Shown here one piece after another: positions 8,388 through 17,165 of a stretch of DNA of 64,000 nt; the stretch's first letter is position 1, and every line of letters begins with the position of its first letter. The DNA lies in assembly GCA_002327445.1 (NCBI GenBank), contig DCWA01000011.1:14980-78979 (forward strand). The letters run 5' to 3'. The notes below the pieces were generated by a model. That model had not been told where the DNA came from. It worked only from the letters and a program-made list of their open reading frames with translations, and searched no databases. Source of the DNA: Desulfobacteraceae bacterium UBA2174. Its GTDB lineage: Bacteria > Desulfobacterota > Desulfobacteria > Desulfobacterales > UBA2174. Both the position numbers and the translations under genes were made by a program.

Positions 8388-9472
8388 TGGCCTCGCTGTC
8401 TGGCGGCTTCGGATAGAAAGGACGCCAGGGCGTCATGCACCTGCTGGATGCTTTCGATGACCACGTGTTCGTTGGCCGAGTGCTGGCTCATTTCCCCGTC
8501 GCCGCCCCAGACGACGCCGGCCATGCCGTGGGCCGAGAGAAAACGGGCATCGCTGGCGCCATGTTCGAAAACCAGTTCGGCGCCGGCGGCCTGCTGCAAG
8601 AGATCGAGGTAAGGGGAGTCGCCGGAGGTGAACAGCGGCCACCGCTCCTGGACCTCGATATCTCCTGCGATGGCGGCGCGCAGTTCATCCAGGAGCGCGT
8701 CCATGTCGTCGGTTTCGGTGAAGCGGATGTCGAGCCAGGCCTCGGCCAGGTCGGGGACCTGGTTCACCGATTCGCCGGCCCGCACGATGCCCCAGTTCAG
8801 AGTGCGGTGCCAGTGGTCCGGGGTTTCGCTCTGGAAAAAGGCCTTGATCTTCCGGTAGTCGGCCACCAGCGCCTCGATGGCGTTGGTGCCCAGCCAGGGA
8901 CGCGCGCCGTGGGCGGTTTTGCCGCGGGCGGTGAGCTTCAGGCGCATCACGCCCTTCTCCTTGACCACGATGCGTTTGGGGCTGCCGCCGTCCAGGGCGA
9001 TGCAGAAGTCGGTGCGGATGCGGGCGAGGGCCTGCTGGGCGCCGTTGATCCCGCCCACCTCCTCGTCGCCGGTGAGCAGGATGCCGAAGGACGCATCCGC
9101 CTGGCCCCTGCCCTGGTCCTTGAGCCGTCCCAGTTCATTTTTCATCATCACCAGCGAGAGGGCGGCGGCGTATTTGTCGTCGATGCTGCCGCGCCCGTAG
9201 AGGCGGCCGTCCTGGATGCGGGGGGCGAACAGGTCATCCGGACCGGCCACCACGTCGAAATGGGCCATGAGCAGCACCGGCGCGAAGTCCTTGGCGGGCA
9301 GGGCGGCAATGGAGGGGACGCCGTTGTGTTCGGTGCGGTCAAATCGAATCCCGTGTTGCGTCAGATAGCCGCAGATGAAATCGGCGCATTCCCGGATCTG
9401 GTCCGGGCGCGCGGCGGTGGATGGGTAGCGGATCAGCGATTGGGTCAGCTCGACAATTTCGTTGATGGCCAT
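8384..9472 (-). CDS. M20-family metallopeptidase / amidohydrolase (ArgE/DapE/CPG2 type)
   Basis: A 362-residue cytosolic hydrolase from ATG 9472, chosen because GGAG lies 7 bases upstream; the frame runs further but lacks family similarity. Metal-binding motifs are seen in order: the HFDVVAG histidine/aspartate, GRGSIDDKYAA, GDEEVGG and the late SDARFL, with the dimerisation domain between about 170 and 280. M20 enzymes hydrolyse dipeptides, N-acyl or N-carbamoyl amino acids. First gene of the left operon and coupled to the importer, it probably cleaves the imported compound. A promoter-like sequence lies just upstream. Confidence 0.9.
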   Translation of the reverse strand: MAINEIVELTQSLIRYPSTAARPDQIRECADFICGYLTQHGIRFDRTEHNGVPSIAALPAKDFAPVLLMAHFDVVAGPDDLFAPRIQDGRLYGRGSIDDKYAAALSLVMMKNELGRLKDQGRGQADASFGILLTGDEEVGGINGAQQALARIRTDFCIALDGGSPKRIVVKEKGVMRLKLTARGKTAHGARPWLGTNAIEALVADYRKIKAFFQSETPDHWHRTLNWGIVRAGESVNQVPDLAEAWLDIRFTETDDMDALLDELRAAIAGDIEVQERWPLFTSGDSPYLDLLQQAAGAELVFEHGASDARFLSAHGMAGVVWGGDGEMSQHSANEHVVIESIQQVHDALASFLSEAARQRGQ

Positions 9473-9527
9473 GAATATCTCCGTTGGTTGAAGTAAGTCC
9501 CGCCGCTGGCGGTATTTTTTTATCCCC

Positions 9528-9556
9528 ATTAAACAGCGCCGCCTTGATTTCTTCAA
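9528..9556 (-). promoter_or_regulatory. sigma-70-like promoter for the M20-importer operon
   Basis: On the minus strand, TTGAAG (9556-9551) is followed after exactly 17 bases by TTTAAT (9533-9528), a 5/6 match to the -10 consensus. It sits 56 bases before the M20 start codon. Confidence 0.5.
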
Positions 9557-9659
9557 TATGATTTTTTCCGGCATGACGATAACTTGAAGTGATAACAGAA
9601 AATCCTTTCCGGCGGAGTCGGCGTGAACCGGCAGGGCCGGCGCCGGGAGATCGAAAAGA

Positions 9660-11000
9660 TCAAAAGCGCTGCGCGCCGTCGAGAAGGCTGAGGAGATCGG
9701 TGAAACCGCCCGATCCCAGGCGCCCGGCGGCATCCCCGATGGCTTGCGAAAACGCCGGTGAAAGCGAGGCAGCGCCGGCGAGGCGGCGAAACTTGGCTTC
9801 CAGCGCCGCGTCGTCGAGGGGGTTGGCCGGATCGCCCCGAGGGGTCAGGACGGTTTTTTCGATCCGCCGGCCGCCGGTTTCCACCGCGACCCGGGCGGGG
9901 GTTTGAGCGGGGAAAAGGGCGTCCAGGGCAGGGTCAACGGTCAGCACCACGCGGCGTGCCAAGGCCACGGACCGCGGATCGTGAAGACTGGTCCAGGAGA
10001 GGGGCAGGAGGGCTTCGGCCCCGTGCAAAGCCGCCACGGCGAGGCAGAAGGGGATGCTGTACTGGGCGCCTTCGATGGTGTCCGGATCGGTTTCGTTGTT
10101 GAGGCGCAGGGCACGGGCGAAAGTGTCGACGGTGATCCTTTCGATGGCGGAAGGGTCCGGATGGTGCTCCGCCAGGATGGCCAGCAGGGCATCGAGGGCC
10201 GCATGGCTCCAGCGGCAGCTCGAGTAGGGCTTGAAATAAACGGACTCGACGGCCCGGCCGAAGTCTTTTCCGGCGAGGATCCGCCGGGCATCGAACCAGT
10301 CGGGATGATCGAGAATGTCCAGGGGCCCGGTGAATCCCTCCCGGGCCAGGGCCACGGCGCTGATGCCCAGCAGCACGGCCCAGGGGATGCCTTCCTTGAC
10401 ATGGTTGCCCATCACCCGCGAGTAGCCCGAGGCGGCGAGATCCGGCGCCTGGACTCCGGCAATGGCCAGTGCCTGGGCCAGCAAGGACTTCGGAACGCCG
10501 TGCAGCCGGCCCACGGCGGCCGCCACCCCGTAGGGGGCCCAGCGTCCCGTGGACAGGGTCGGCAGGCGGTCGATGTCCCGGGCGGCGGCCACCTGGCAGC
10601 CGACCTCGTAACCCACGGCGATGGCCGCCAGAATTTCCGGAGTGGAAGATTCCAGGATCGGCGCCACGGCGAAGACCGCCGGAATGACGGCTGCACCCGG
10701 ATGTCCGGCCGCACCCCGGTGCCCGTCGTCCAGATCCAGGGCGCTGGCCGCGGCGGCATTCACCATGGCGGCCGCCGCGGGGGGAAGCCGGTCGCCGGTG
10801 AACCAGACGCCGCCTTGCCCCGATCCGAAGGATTGCAGGGCCATGCGGCGCAATGCCCGGGCCGAGGCGGCCCGGTGGCCGGCGATGGCGGCGCCGATCA
10901 GGTCCAGGATGCAGCGTTGGATCGCCTTGCCCGTGGTCCGGGTCAGGTCCCCGGTCTGGAATGCCAGGGCCGCTTCAGCCAGTTTTTCGGTGGTGTCCAT
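9660..11000 (-). CDS. MmgE/PrpD family protein (dehydratase/epimerase/decarboxylase fold)
   Basis: A 446-residue protein with the helical N-terminal domain typical of the family (ILDLIGAAIAGH near residue 32, SALDLDDGHRGAAGHPGAAV near 86-105). The C-terminal domain carries the KPYSSCRWSHAALDA segment. Members include 2-methylcitrate dehydratase, cis-aconitate decarboxylase and iminodisuccinate epimerase, all acting on polycarboxylates. It stands between the HTH-DctP gene and the M20 operon, so it most likely processes the imported compound. The specific reaction cannot be told from sequence. The gap to the M20 gene (187 bases) holds a promoter-like site. Confidence 0.88.
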   Translation of the reverse strand: MDTTEKLAEAALAFQTGDLTRTTGKAIQRCILDLIGAAIAGHRAASARALRRMALQSFGSGQGGVWFTGDRLPPAAAAMVNAAAASALDLDDGHRGAAGHPGAAVIPAVFAVAPILESSTPEILAAIAVGYEVGCQVAAARDIDRLPTLSTGRWAPYGVAAAVGRLHGVPKSLLAQALAIAGVQAPDLAASGYSRVMGNHVKEGIPWAVLLGISAVALAREGFTGPLDILDHPDWFDARRILAGKDFGRAVESVYFKPYSSCRWSHAALDALLAILAEHHPDPSAIERITVDTFARALRLNNETDPDTIEGAQYSIPFCLAVAALHGAEALLPLSWTSLHDPRSVALARRVVLTVDPALDALFPAQTPARVAVETGGRRIEKTVLTPRGDPANPLDDAALEAKFRRLAGAASLSPAFSQAIGDAAGRLGSGGFTDLLSLLDGAQRF

Positions 11001-11084
11001 GATCCGGCGTGTTCGCCCATCCGGTGAGGGATGGCGTCTCGTTTGGGTCTATCGTGTCTTGCCGTCATTGCGGACGCAGAGAGA

Positions 11085-11352
11085 CATCTTGCCGGCGCCT
11101 GGAGATCCCTCGTCGCGTTCCTCGGGATGACAGCAGGATTGAGCATGGGCGCCCCGGGATGACATGGGTTGTTCCTCGGGATGGCGTTTTTTTCCCGTTG
11201 TCATTCCGAGCGTCGGCGAGGAATCTGCAGTCGGGAATACGGCGGGAAATGGCGGTGGATTCAAAGAGACCCCTCGTCGCGTGGCGCCGCGGAATGACAG
11301 CAGGATTGAGCATGGGCTCCTCGGGATGACAGCAGGATTGGGCGTGGGCGCC
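11085..11352. repeat. cluster of GGGATGAC / TCATTCCGAGC dispersed palindromic repeats
   Basis: Several copies of the motif CTCGTCGC...TCGGGATGACA and its complement are packed here, with repeats of AGCAGGATTGAGCATGGG at about 11130 and 11300. The same family recurs as one clean inverted pair at 61561-61652. The block fills the space between the HTH-DctP and MmgE/PrpD genes and forms the 3' end of the former. Confidence 0.75.
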
Positions 11353-12505
11353 CCGGTGCGGATTTTATCGCTTCCCACAAGGTGCGCGCAGTGGGCGCTT
11401 CGGCGATCAGCGCCTCGGCCACGCGCCGGCTGGCATCGATCCACGGCTGGGGGTCCACATCGAGGTAGCTCACCCCGTAGCGGCGCACGTTGGCCGTCTC
11501 GTTCTCCGGCTCGGCCCGGGCCACTTCGGCACTGAAAAAATCTCCCGCCTCGTCGCAGGCCTCCGCCAGGCCGGCTTGCAGCGCCGGGGGGAGGCAGGCG
11601 TGGCGCGCTTCGTTGACGGCCACCATCAGGACGGGGGCCACGTCGTTCAGGCAGGAGACGAAGCGCCCGCGCCGGCAGAACCCCAGGGGATACAGATGCG
11701 CCTTGTGGGTGGGCAGCAGGTCCACTTCCCCCCGCAGCCAGGCCCGGCGCACCCGGGGCCACGGAATCACCACCGGCCGGGCGCCCAGGCTTTCCCAGAA
11801 TTTGGCCAGGAGGGCCGATTCGAAAATCCGCACCCGCAAACCGCGCACCTGGTCCGGATGGGTGATGGGCCGGGTGGCCAGGATGACCCACTCCAACCCC
11901 CGGCGCCAGTTCCAGCGCCGGTTGATCGGCCGGACCCCCTGCTCGATGAGCGGCTGGCGGACCCATCGATGGAAGTCGCCGGACTGGAGAAAGGCGGCCT
12001 GTTCCGCCGCATCCCTGAACACGTACGGCAGGCTCAAGAGGTCCAGCGCCGGCACCAGATCGCGGAAGGCCGGCAGATCCTCGATGAACAAATCGATGAG
12101 CCCTTCCCGGAGCATGGCGGCCTGGCGGGTCTGGGTGCCCAGAACGTTGGCCTTGAGGGGCACCAGGGACAGGCGTCCCCGGCTGCGGCGGGCCACCTCC
12201 TCGGCGAACCAGGCCGTGCCCCGGCTCTCGGGGCCGGCCACGGTGGTCATGGTCCCCAGGACCCGCGGGATTTCCGCCTCCTTTTGAAAGAGGTAGCTCA
12301 GGGGGCGGCCCAGTACCCGGCACAACTCGGTGAGGGCGGCGATAGAGATGGCCGCCTTGCCGGTCTCGATCTTGGAAAGCTGCCCCTGGGAGAGCCCGGC
12401 TTGCCGGGCCAGCGTCACGGCGGTCATCTCGGCGGCCAGGCGCAGTTCCCGGATCTTGGTGCCCACCTGGCGGCGGACCGCCATTTCTTCCGTCGACGAA
12501 TTCAT
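11261..12505 (-). CDS. XRE-type HTH regulator fused to a DctP-like (TRAP) solute-binding domain
   Basis: A 414-residue protein without a signal peptide. Residues about 14-70 are a Cro/C1 helix-turn-helix (KIRELRLAAEMTAVTLARQA, then LSQGQLSKIETGK). Residues about 85-380 resemble the periplasmic binding domain of TRAP transporters (GTQTRQAAMLREGLIDLF, LPYVFRD, LRVRIFES). A transport-type ligand domain thus appears recruited as a cytosolic sensor. The gene begins 6 bases after the saccharopine-dehydrogenase-like gene and is likely the local regulator, sensing the imported compound or its product. The last 30 or so residues are encoded by the dispersed repeat block and are probably not native. 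Confidence 0.82.
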   Translation of the reverse strand: MNSSTEEMAVRRQVGTKIRELRLAAEMTAVTLARQAGLSQGQLSKIETGKAAISIAALTELCRVLGRPLSYLFQKEAEIPRVLGTMTTVAGPESRGTAWFAEEVARRSRGRLSLVPLKANVLGTQTRQAAMLREGLIDLFIEDLPAFRDLVPALDLLSLPYVFRDAAEQAAFLQSGDFHRWVRQPLIEQGVRPINRRWNWRRGLEWVILATRPITHPDQVRGLRVRIFESALLAKFWESLGARPVVIPWPRVRRAWLRGEVDLLPTHKAHLYPLGFCRRGRFVSCLNDVAPVLMVAVNEARHACLPPALQAGLAEACDEAGDFFSAEVARAEPENETANVRRYGVSYLDVDPQPWIDASRRVAEALIAEAPTARTLWEAIKSAPGRPRPILLSSRGAHAQSCCHSAAPRDEGSL

Positions 12506-12511
12506 GCCGGC

Positions 12512-13657
12512 TCAGGAAAGATCCTCGACCCGTCTGGACACGTGGATGCCGCGGTCCTCGAGCTGCGCCAGCACCCGTTCCGCGGGGACATCGACTATGG
12601 GCGACAGCACCCCCGGCCGGCGGATTTCCCCTGCCAGCACCATCTGGGTGGCGATGCTGGCGGTAAACCCCACCGTGCGGTTCATGGCGAAAAGGCCGGT
12701 TTCCAGGTCCCGGTAGTCGATCACCTCGTAGGTCAGCCGTTTTTTGACACCGTCCTTCACTCCCCAGGACTGGACGCGCAGCACGGCCACGTCCCGTTCG
12801 TTGTCCCGGTATTGGAGGCGCGGGGCGAGATGGCACACCAGAAACTGGAGTGGTTCGTCTTCCAGGAGCCCCAGATCCGCCATGACGCGCCAGAAGGCGC
12901 AGTGGCCGGGCCAGCGGGCGGCAAAACGGGCCATGTCCCGCAGTTCGGCCCCCAGGCCGAAGCGCTGGATGAATTCCAGGGCATCGCCGTTGGGATAGGC
13001 TTCCATTTCACCCAGGCCGTCCACCGCGATGGTGTGGATATTCTCGGGGCGGAAAATCTGCGTGCCGGGGATCTCCACGGTTTGCCCGTCCTTGAGGATC
13101 CGGGCCGGACGGCGGTAGGCGTTGAGGACGCCTTCCAGGGTCCAGGTGATCTTGTACTTGAGGGCATTGTCGGCCGCCGCCGGCTCCGGGACGCCCAGGC
13201 CGTAGCTGTAAAGGCCATGCACCGTGTCCAGGCCGCGCACCGCCAGGGCTCCCAGAAACAGGTCGATGCCCGGATCCATGCCCATTTCCGGCAGGATGGT
13301 GATGCCGTTCTCGCGGGCCTGCCCGTCCAGGTCGGCCACCCAATGGGCGTAGCTGGTGTTGACGAAGGGGATGCCGACGGCGATGCAGGCTTCGGCCACG
13401 GTGTGCGCCAGGAAGGTGGGCAGCATGCACACGGCGATGGCCGCCCCGGTGCTGCGCATCAGCGCCACCAGATCATCCTTCTTTCGGGCGTCGATCTTCT
13501 GCAAACGAACCTTGGGATAGCGGCCCCGCTGGAGAAAGGCTTCCGCCGCGCCGGTGTCCATGTCCGCGCCGATGATGGCCTCGATCGAATCGCTTTGCGA
13601 CAGATCGTGGATCACGGCCCTGCCTTGAAGCCCGAGACCGAGCACAAGTACTTTCAT
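12512..13657 (-). CDS. saccharopine dehydrogenase-like oxidoreductase
   Basis: A 381-residue protein from ATG 13657 (AGGAG 12 bases upstream; the in-frame TTG at 13669 lies too close to that site). The N-terminal Rossmann fold starts KVLVLGLGLQGRAV (GxGxxG), followed by IDARKKDDLVALM and a catalytic-domain entry PEMGMDPGIDLFLGAL. Relatives act on saccharopine, carboxynorspermidine and other N-carboxyalkyl amino acids. It directly precedes the HTH-DctP gene and follows the second importer, so it may oxidatively split an opine-like secondary amine brought in by the transporters. The substrate is inferred. Confidence 0.85.
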   Translation of the reverse strand: MKVLVLGLGLQGRAVIHDLSQSDSIEAIIGADMDTGAAEAFLQRGRYPKVRLQKIDARKKDDLVALMRSTGAAIAVCMLPTFLAHTVAEACIAVGIPFVNTSYAHWVADLDGQARENGITILPEMGMDPGIDLFLGALAVRGLDTVHGLYSYGLGVPEPAAADNALKYKITWTLEGVLNAYRRPARILKDGQTVEIPGTQIFRPENIHTIAVDGLGEMEAYPNGDALEFIQRFGLGAELRDMARFAARWPGHCAFWRVMADLGLLEDEPLQFLVCHLAPRLQYRDNERDVAVLRVQSWGVKDGVKKRLTYEVIDYRDLETGLFAMNRTVGFTASIATQMVLAGEIRRPGVLSPIVDVPAERVLAQLEDRGIHVSRRVEDLS

Positions 13658-13681
13658 GTCAGGTTCCAACTCCTTTCCGGG

Positions 13682-14587
13682 TCAGCCGGGAATGTTTCTC
13701 AGGCGCGGGTCCAGGGCATCCCTCAGCCCGTCGCCCAAGAGGTTGATGGACAGGATGGTGAGCATGATGGCCAGCCCCGGCAAGGTCACCAGCCACCAGG
13801 CATCGGCGATGTACACCCGTCCTTCGGCCAGCATGCGGCCCCAGGTGGGCATGGGCGGCGGCACGCCCATGCCGAGAAAGGACAGCCCGCTCTCCCAGAT
13901 GATGATATTGGCCACCCGCACGGTACCCAGCACCAGAATCGGCGACAGCACGTTGGGAAAGACATGGCGCAGCAGGATCACCCGGTGGGGCGTGCCCACG
14001 CTGCGCGCCGCCATGACGAATTCCTTCTTCTTGATGCTCAGGACGCTGCCGCGAATGGTGCGGGCGTAGGTCACCCAGTCCGAGAGTCCCAGGACCAGGA
14101 TCAGGTTGAAGATCGAGTTTCCGAGCACCGCGATCACCGAGATGGTGAGCAGCATGAACGGGTAGGCCATGAAGACATCCGCCAGGCGCATGATGAAATG
14201 GTCCACCCGCCCGCCGTAATAACCCGAGATCAACCCCAGGGCGATCCCCGCCACGCTGGCCACCAGGACCGCCGAGAAGCCCACCAGGAGGCTCACCCGG
14301 CTGCCGTAGAGGATGCGCACCAGCACGTCGCGGCCCAGGTTGTCCGTGCCCAGGGGGTAGGCCAGGCTGCCGCCTTCCTGCCAGAAGGGTGGGATCAGGC
14401 GGGACAGCAGTTCCTGGGCCAGGGGGTCGCGCGGGTAGAGAAGCGGAAAGCCCAAGCTCACGGCGATGATGGCGACGAAGAGCAGGCCGCCGATCACCGC
14501 GCCGGGGGAACGGCTCAGCGCCTGGAAGGTCTCGGCCCACAAGCGCCAACTGGCGCTGAGGTGGCGGAAGCGGCCGGCCCCTTTCAC
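13682..14587 (-). CDS. second importer: permease, DppC type
   Basis: A 301-residue permease. The start is GTG 14587, overlapping the stop of the DppB-type gene (GTGA) with GGAGG 5 bases upstream; the longer frame gives an unlikely leader. It shows the OppC N-terminal segment with GTDNLGRDVLVR and an EAA loop (KKEFVMAARSVGTPHRV). It pairs with the permease just upstream and is followed 24 bases later by the saccharopine-dehydrogenase-like gene. Confidence 0.92.
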   Translation of the reverse strand: MKGAGRFRHLSASWRLWAETFQALSRSPGAVIGGLLFVAIIAVSLGFPLLYPRDPLAQELLSRLIPPFWQEGGSLAYPLGTDNLGRDVLVRILYGSRVSLLVGFSAVLVASVAGIALGLISGYYGGRVDHFIMRLADVFMAYPFMLLTISVIAVLGNSIFNLILVLGLSDWVTYARTIRGSVLSIKKKEFVMAARSVGTPHRVILLRHVFPNVLSPILVLGTVRVANIIIWESGLSFLGMGVPPPMPTWGRMLAEGRVYIADAWWLVTLPGLAIMLTILSINLLGDGLRDALDPRLRNIPG

Positions 14588-15510
14588 TTGGCCTCCAGGT
14601 AGCTGATCTGGGGATCGAGGTACAGGTAGACCAGGTCCGTGATCAGGTTGATCAGGACGAAGAGGACGGCCAGCACCAGCACCGCCGCCTGGACCAGGGG
14701 ATAGTCCCGGCTGAAGATCGCCTGGACCACCAGGCGTCCCACCCCCGGCCAGGCGAAGACGGTCTCGATGATGACCGTGCCGCCGATGAGAAAGCCGAAC
14801 TGCATGCCGGCCACCGTCACCAGGGGAATCAGGGCGTTCTTGAGGGCATGCTTGCCGATGACCCATTGCTCCCGCAGCCCCTTGGCCCGGGCGGTGCGAA
14901 CGTAATCCTGGCTGAGGACCTCGAGCATTACCGAGCGGGTCAGGCGGGCGAACATGGCCATGAGGCTCAAGCCGAGGGCCAGTGACGGCATGATCAGGTG
15001 CGCCAGGGTCCCCCGGCCGGAGGTGGGCAGCCAGCCCAGGTGGACCGAAAAGAGCAGGATCATCATGATGCCCAGCCAGAAATGCGGCATGGAGAGCCCG
15101 AAAAGGGCCCCGAGCATGGACGAGACGTCCCAGAACGAGCCGCGCTTGACCGCCGAGACGATCCCCAGGGGAATGGAGACCACCAGGGCGATGAGCATGG
15201 CGGCGCCGGCCAGTTCCAGGCTGGCGGGCAGACGCTCGAAAATCAGGTCGATGGCCGGCACCCGGTGGTAGAGGGAAGTGCCCAGGTCCCCGCGGACGGC
15301 GTGGCTGGCAAAGCGCCAGTACTGCACCGGGAGCGGGTCGTTGAACCCGAGCTGCTCGCGCAGGGCCTCGACCTCCGCATGGGAGGCGTCCGGGGGCAGC
15401 ATCAGCATCACCGGGTCGCCGGACAGGTGGATGAAAAAGAAGCTGATGATGGAGATGCCGACGGCCACGTAGACCGTGTGCCAGAGCCTTTTGAGGATGT
15501 AACGGCCCAT
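14584..15510 (-). CDS. second importer: permease, DppB type
   Basis: A 308-residue permease with the family opening (MGRYILKRLWHTVYVAVG), a periplasmic loop containing LGFNDPLPVQYWRF, and an EAA loop (QDYVRTARAKGLREQWV). It follows the binding-protein gene after a 158-base gap with a hairpin and overlaps the DppC-type gene. It is the inner-membrane half of the right importer. Confidence 0.93.
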   Translation of the reverse strand: MGRYILKRLWHTVYVAVGISIISFFFIHLSGDPVMLMLPPDASHAEVEALREQLGFNDPLPVQYWRFASHAVRGDLGTSLYHRVPAIDLIFERLPASLELAGAAMLIALVVSIPLGIVSAVKRGSFWDVSSMLGALFGLSMPHFWLGIMMILLFSVHLGWLPTSGRGTLAHLIMPSLALGLSLMAMFARLTRSVMLEVLSQDYVRTARAKGLREQWVIGKHALKNALIPLVTVAGMQFGFLIGGTVIIETVFAWPGVGRLVVQAIFSRDYPLVQAAVLVLAVLFVLINLITDLVYLYLDPQISYLEAK

Positions 15511-15606
15511 GGGTCAGGATCCGGGTTCAAGGTTCAAAATTCCAGGTTTCGGGTTTGAAAGGACCCAAAGGACCCGGTTTCGAATTTCGAGTTTCCAGGT
15601 TCCGCC

Positions 15607-15640
15607 GGGTGCCGGATGATTTTCCCCCCATCCGGCGCCC
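15607..15640 (-). terminator. intercistronic hairpin between second binding-protein and permease genes
   Basis: GGGTGCCGGATG (15607-15618) pairs with CATCCGGCGCCC (15629-15640) with one mismatch and a 10-base loop. No T tract follows on the minus strand, so mRNA protection is more likely than termination. It sits where the left importer also has a hairpin. The rest of the gap holds GGTTCAAGGTTCAAAA-like low-complexity sequence. Confidence 0.5.
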
Positions 15641-15668
15641 GAGCGCTCAAGACGTCGACCCGCCCCGC

Positions 15669-17165
15669 TTACTTCTTCGGCTTGGCGGTGCTCATGATGA
15701 GGTAGCCATCCCGCAACCCCTTGTAATCGACGGCGTTGGAGACGGCAAAGACCTCCGGAATCACGTAGAGGTACACCCAGGGAGCGTCCTCGTACAGGAA
15801 GCGGTCCAGCTCGTTGTAGACCTTGACCCGGGCCGCCGGATCCATGGTGGAGCGGCCCTTGTCCAGGAGCTGGTCCACGGTTTCGTTCTTGTAGTAGTAG
15901 TCGCGGCTCTTGGAGTGGAACAGCGAATACATGTAGCGGTCCGGCTCCGGTGCGTCATCCCAGAAGTAGATGTACATCTGGTGCAGCTTCTTCTTGTAGC
16001 GGTCCCACATCACGGCGCGCTCGAAGGGCTCGAGGGTCGCCTTGATGCCCACCTTGGCCAGGTCCGCGGCGATGGCTTCGGCCTGCTCCTGGATCTGGGG
16101 CATGTAGGTGCCGTAGGCCAGCCGGGTCTCGAAGCCATTGGGGTAGCCCGCGTCGGCCAGGATCTTCTTGGCTTTTTCCGGATCATAGGCATAAGGCTTG
16201 AGGGACGGGTCGGCACCGAGGGTCCGCGGGCTGATGGGGCCGGCGCAGAGGATGGCCTTGCCGTTGAAGAGGGCCTTGTTGATCAGCGGCCGGTTGACGG
16301 CGTGGTTGACCGCCTGGCGCACCCGCACATCGCTGAAGGGCTTCTCGTAGGTGTTGAGGCCCAGGTAGTTCATCGAGCCCATCTGGTCGGTCAGGTACGC
16401 CTTGCCCGAATCCAGAATCTTCTGGCGTTGGTGTACCGGCACACCGCTGATGACGTCCGCTTCCCCGGTGAGCAGGGCGGCGATGCGGGACGACTCTTCG
16501 GGGACCCCCTTGAAAATCAACTTCTTGTACGCTGGTTGGGGGCCGTAGTACTTGTCGTAGGCCGACATCACGATCTCCTGGCCCTTGACCCACCGATCCA
16601 GCTTGTAGGCCCCGCAACCCACGGGTTTGAGGTTGAACTCGGCGTCGCCGACCTGTTGGACGTATTTGGGCGGAACGATGAACAGGTACTGGGCCAGCAT
16701 GTAGAGGCCCGGGGCGTAGGGTTGGTGCATGGAGATGGTGAAGGTGCGGTCGTCGATCACCTTCACTTCCTTGAAGCTGTTGAGTTTCCCCTTGTGGGGG
16801 CTCTTGAGGGTATCGCTCATGATGCGATCGAAGGAAAATTTCACCGCTTCGGCGTTGATGGGTTCGCCGTTGTGAAAGGTGGCCCCTTTGACCAGGGTGA
16901 ATTTCCAGGTCAGATCGTCCACCGCCTCCCATTTTTCGGCCAGCCCCGGTTTGACCGTGGCGTCTTCCTGGGGCTTGAGCAGGGTGTCATGGATGTTGTA
17001 GCCGACGCTCATGGTGGTCTGGATGGAACTCTGCATGATGTCCAGCCCCACCGGCTCCGCCTCCTGAACCACCACCAGCGTGTCTCCGGCCGCTGCTGCC
17101 GGCCCGGCGTAAAGCAGGGCGGCGATGGCGAGCGACACGATGATCCACATCCCGTTCCGTTTCAT
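15669..17165 (-). CDS. second importer: substrate-binding protein (SBP family 5)
   Basis: A 498-residue periplasmic protein starting MKRNGMWII at 17165, with AAAGGAG 8 bases upstream and a 4-base ATGA overlap with the ATPase gene before it. The signal peptide ends near AAAAGD. Family motifs: VKPGLAEKWEAVDDLTWKF, FHNGEPINAEAVKFSFDR, PVGCGAYKLDRWVKG. It differs clearly from the first binding protein (DSPRMMNPHG versus AEPVGLDIMQ), so the two importers probably take different or overlapping ligands. Confidence 0.93.
   Translation of the reverse strand: MKRNGMWIIVSLAIAALLYAGPAAAAGDTLVVVQEAEPVGLDIMQSSIQTTMSVGYNIHDTLLKPQEDATVKPGLAEKWEAVDDLTWKFTLVKGATFHNGEPINAEAVKFSFDRIMSDTLKSPHKGKLNSFKEVKVIDDRTFTISMHQPYAPGLYMLAQYLFIVPPKYVQQVGDAEFNLKPVGCGAYKLDRWVKGQEIVMSAYDKYYGPQPAYKKLIFKGVPEESSRIAALLTGEADVISGVPVHQRQKILDSGKAYLTDQMGSMNYLGLNTYEKPFSDVRVRQAVNHAVNRPLINKALFNGKAILCAGPISPRTLGADPSLKPYAYDPEKAKKILADAGYPNGFETRLAYGTYMPQIQEQAEAIAADLAKVGIKATLEPFERAVMWDRYKKKLHQMYIYFWDDAPEPDRYMYSLFHSKSRDYYYKNETVDQLLDKGRSTMDPAARVKVYNELDRFLYEDAPWVYLYVIPEVFAVSNAVDYKGLRDGYLIMSTAKPKK

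Noticed and set aside
3776..8612. Plus-strand frames of more than 800 codons opposite the importer genes
   Set aside because: They mirror well-supported ABC genes on the other strand and are rich in G, H, Q and D without any domain.
11576..14602. 1008-codon plus-strand open frame
   Set aside because: Antisense shadow across the HTH-DctP, saccharopine-dehydrogenase-like and permease genes.
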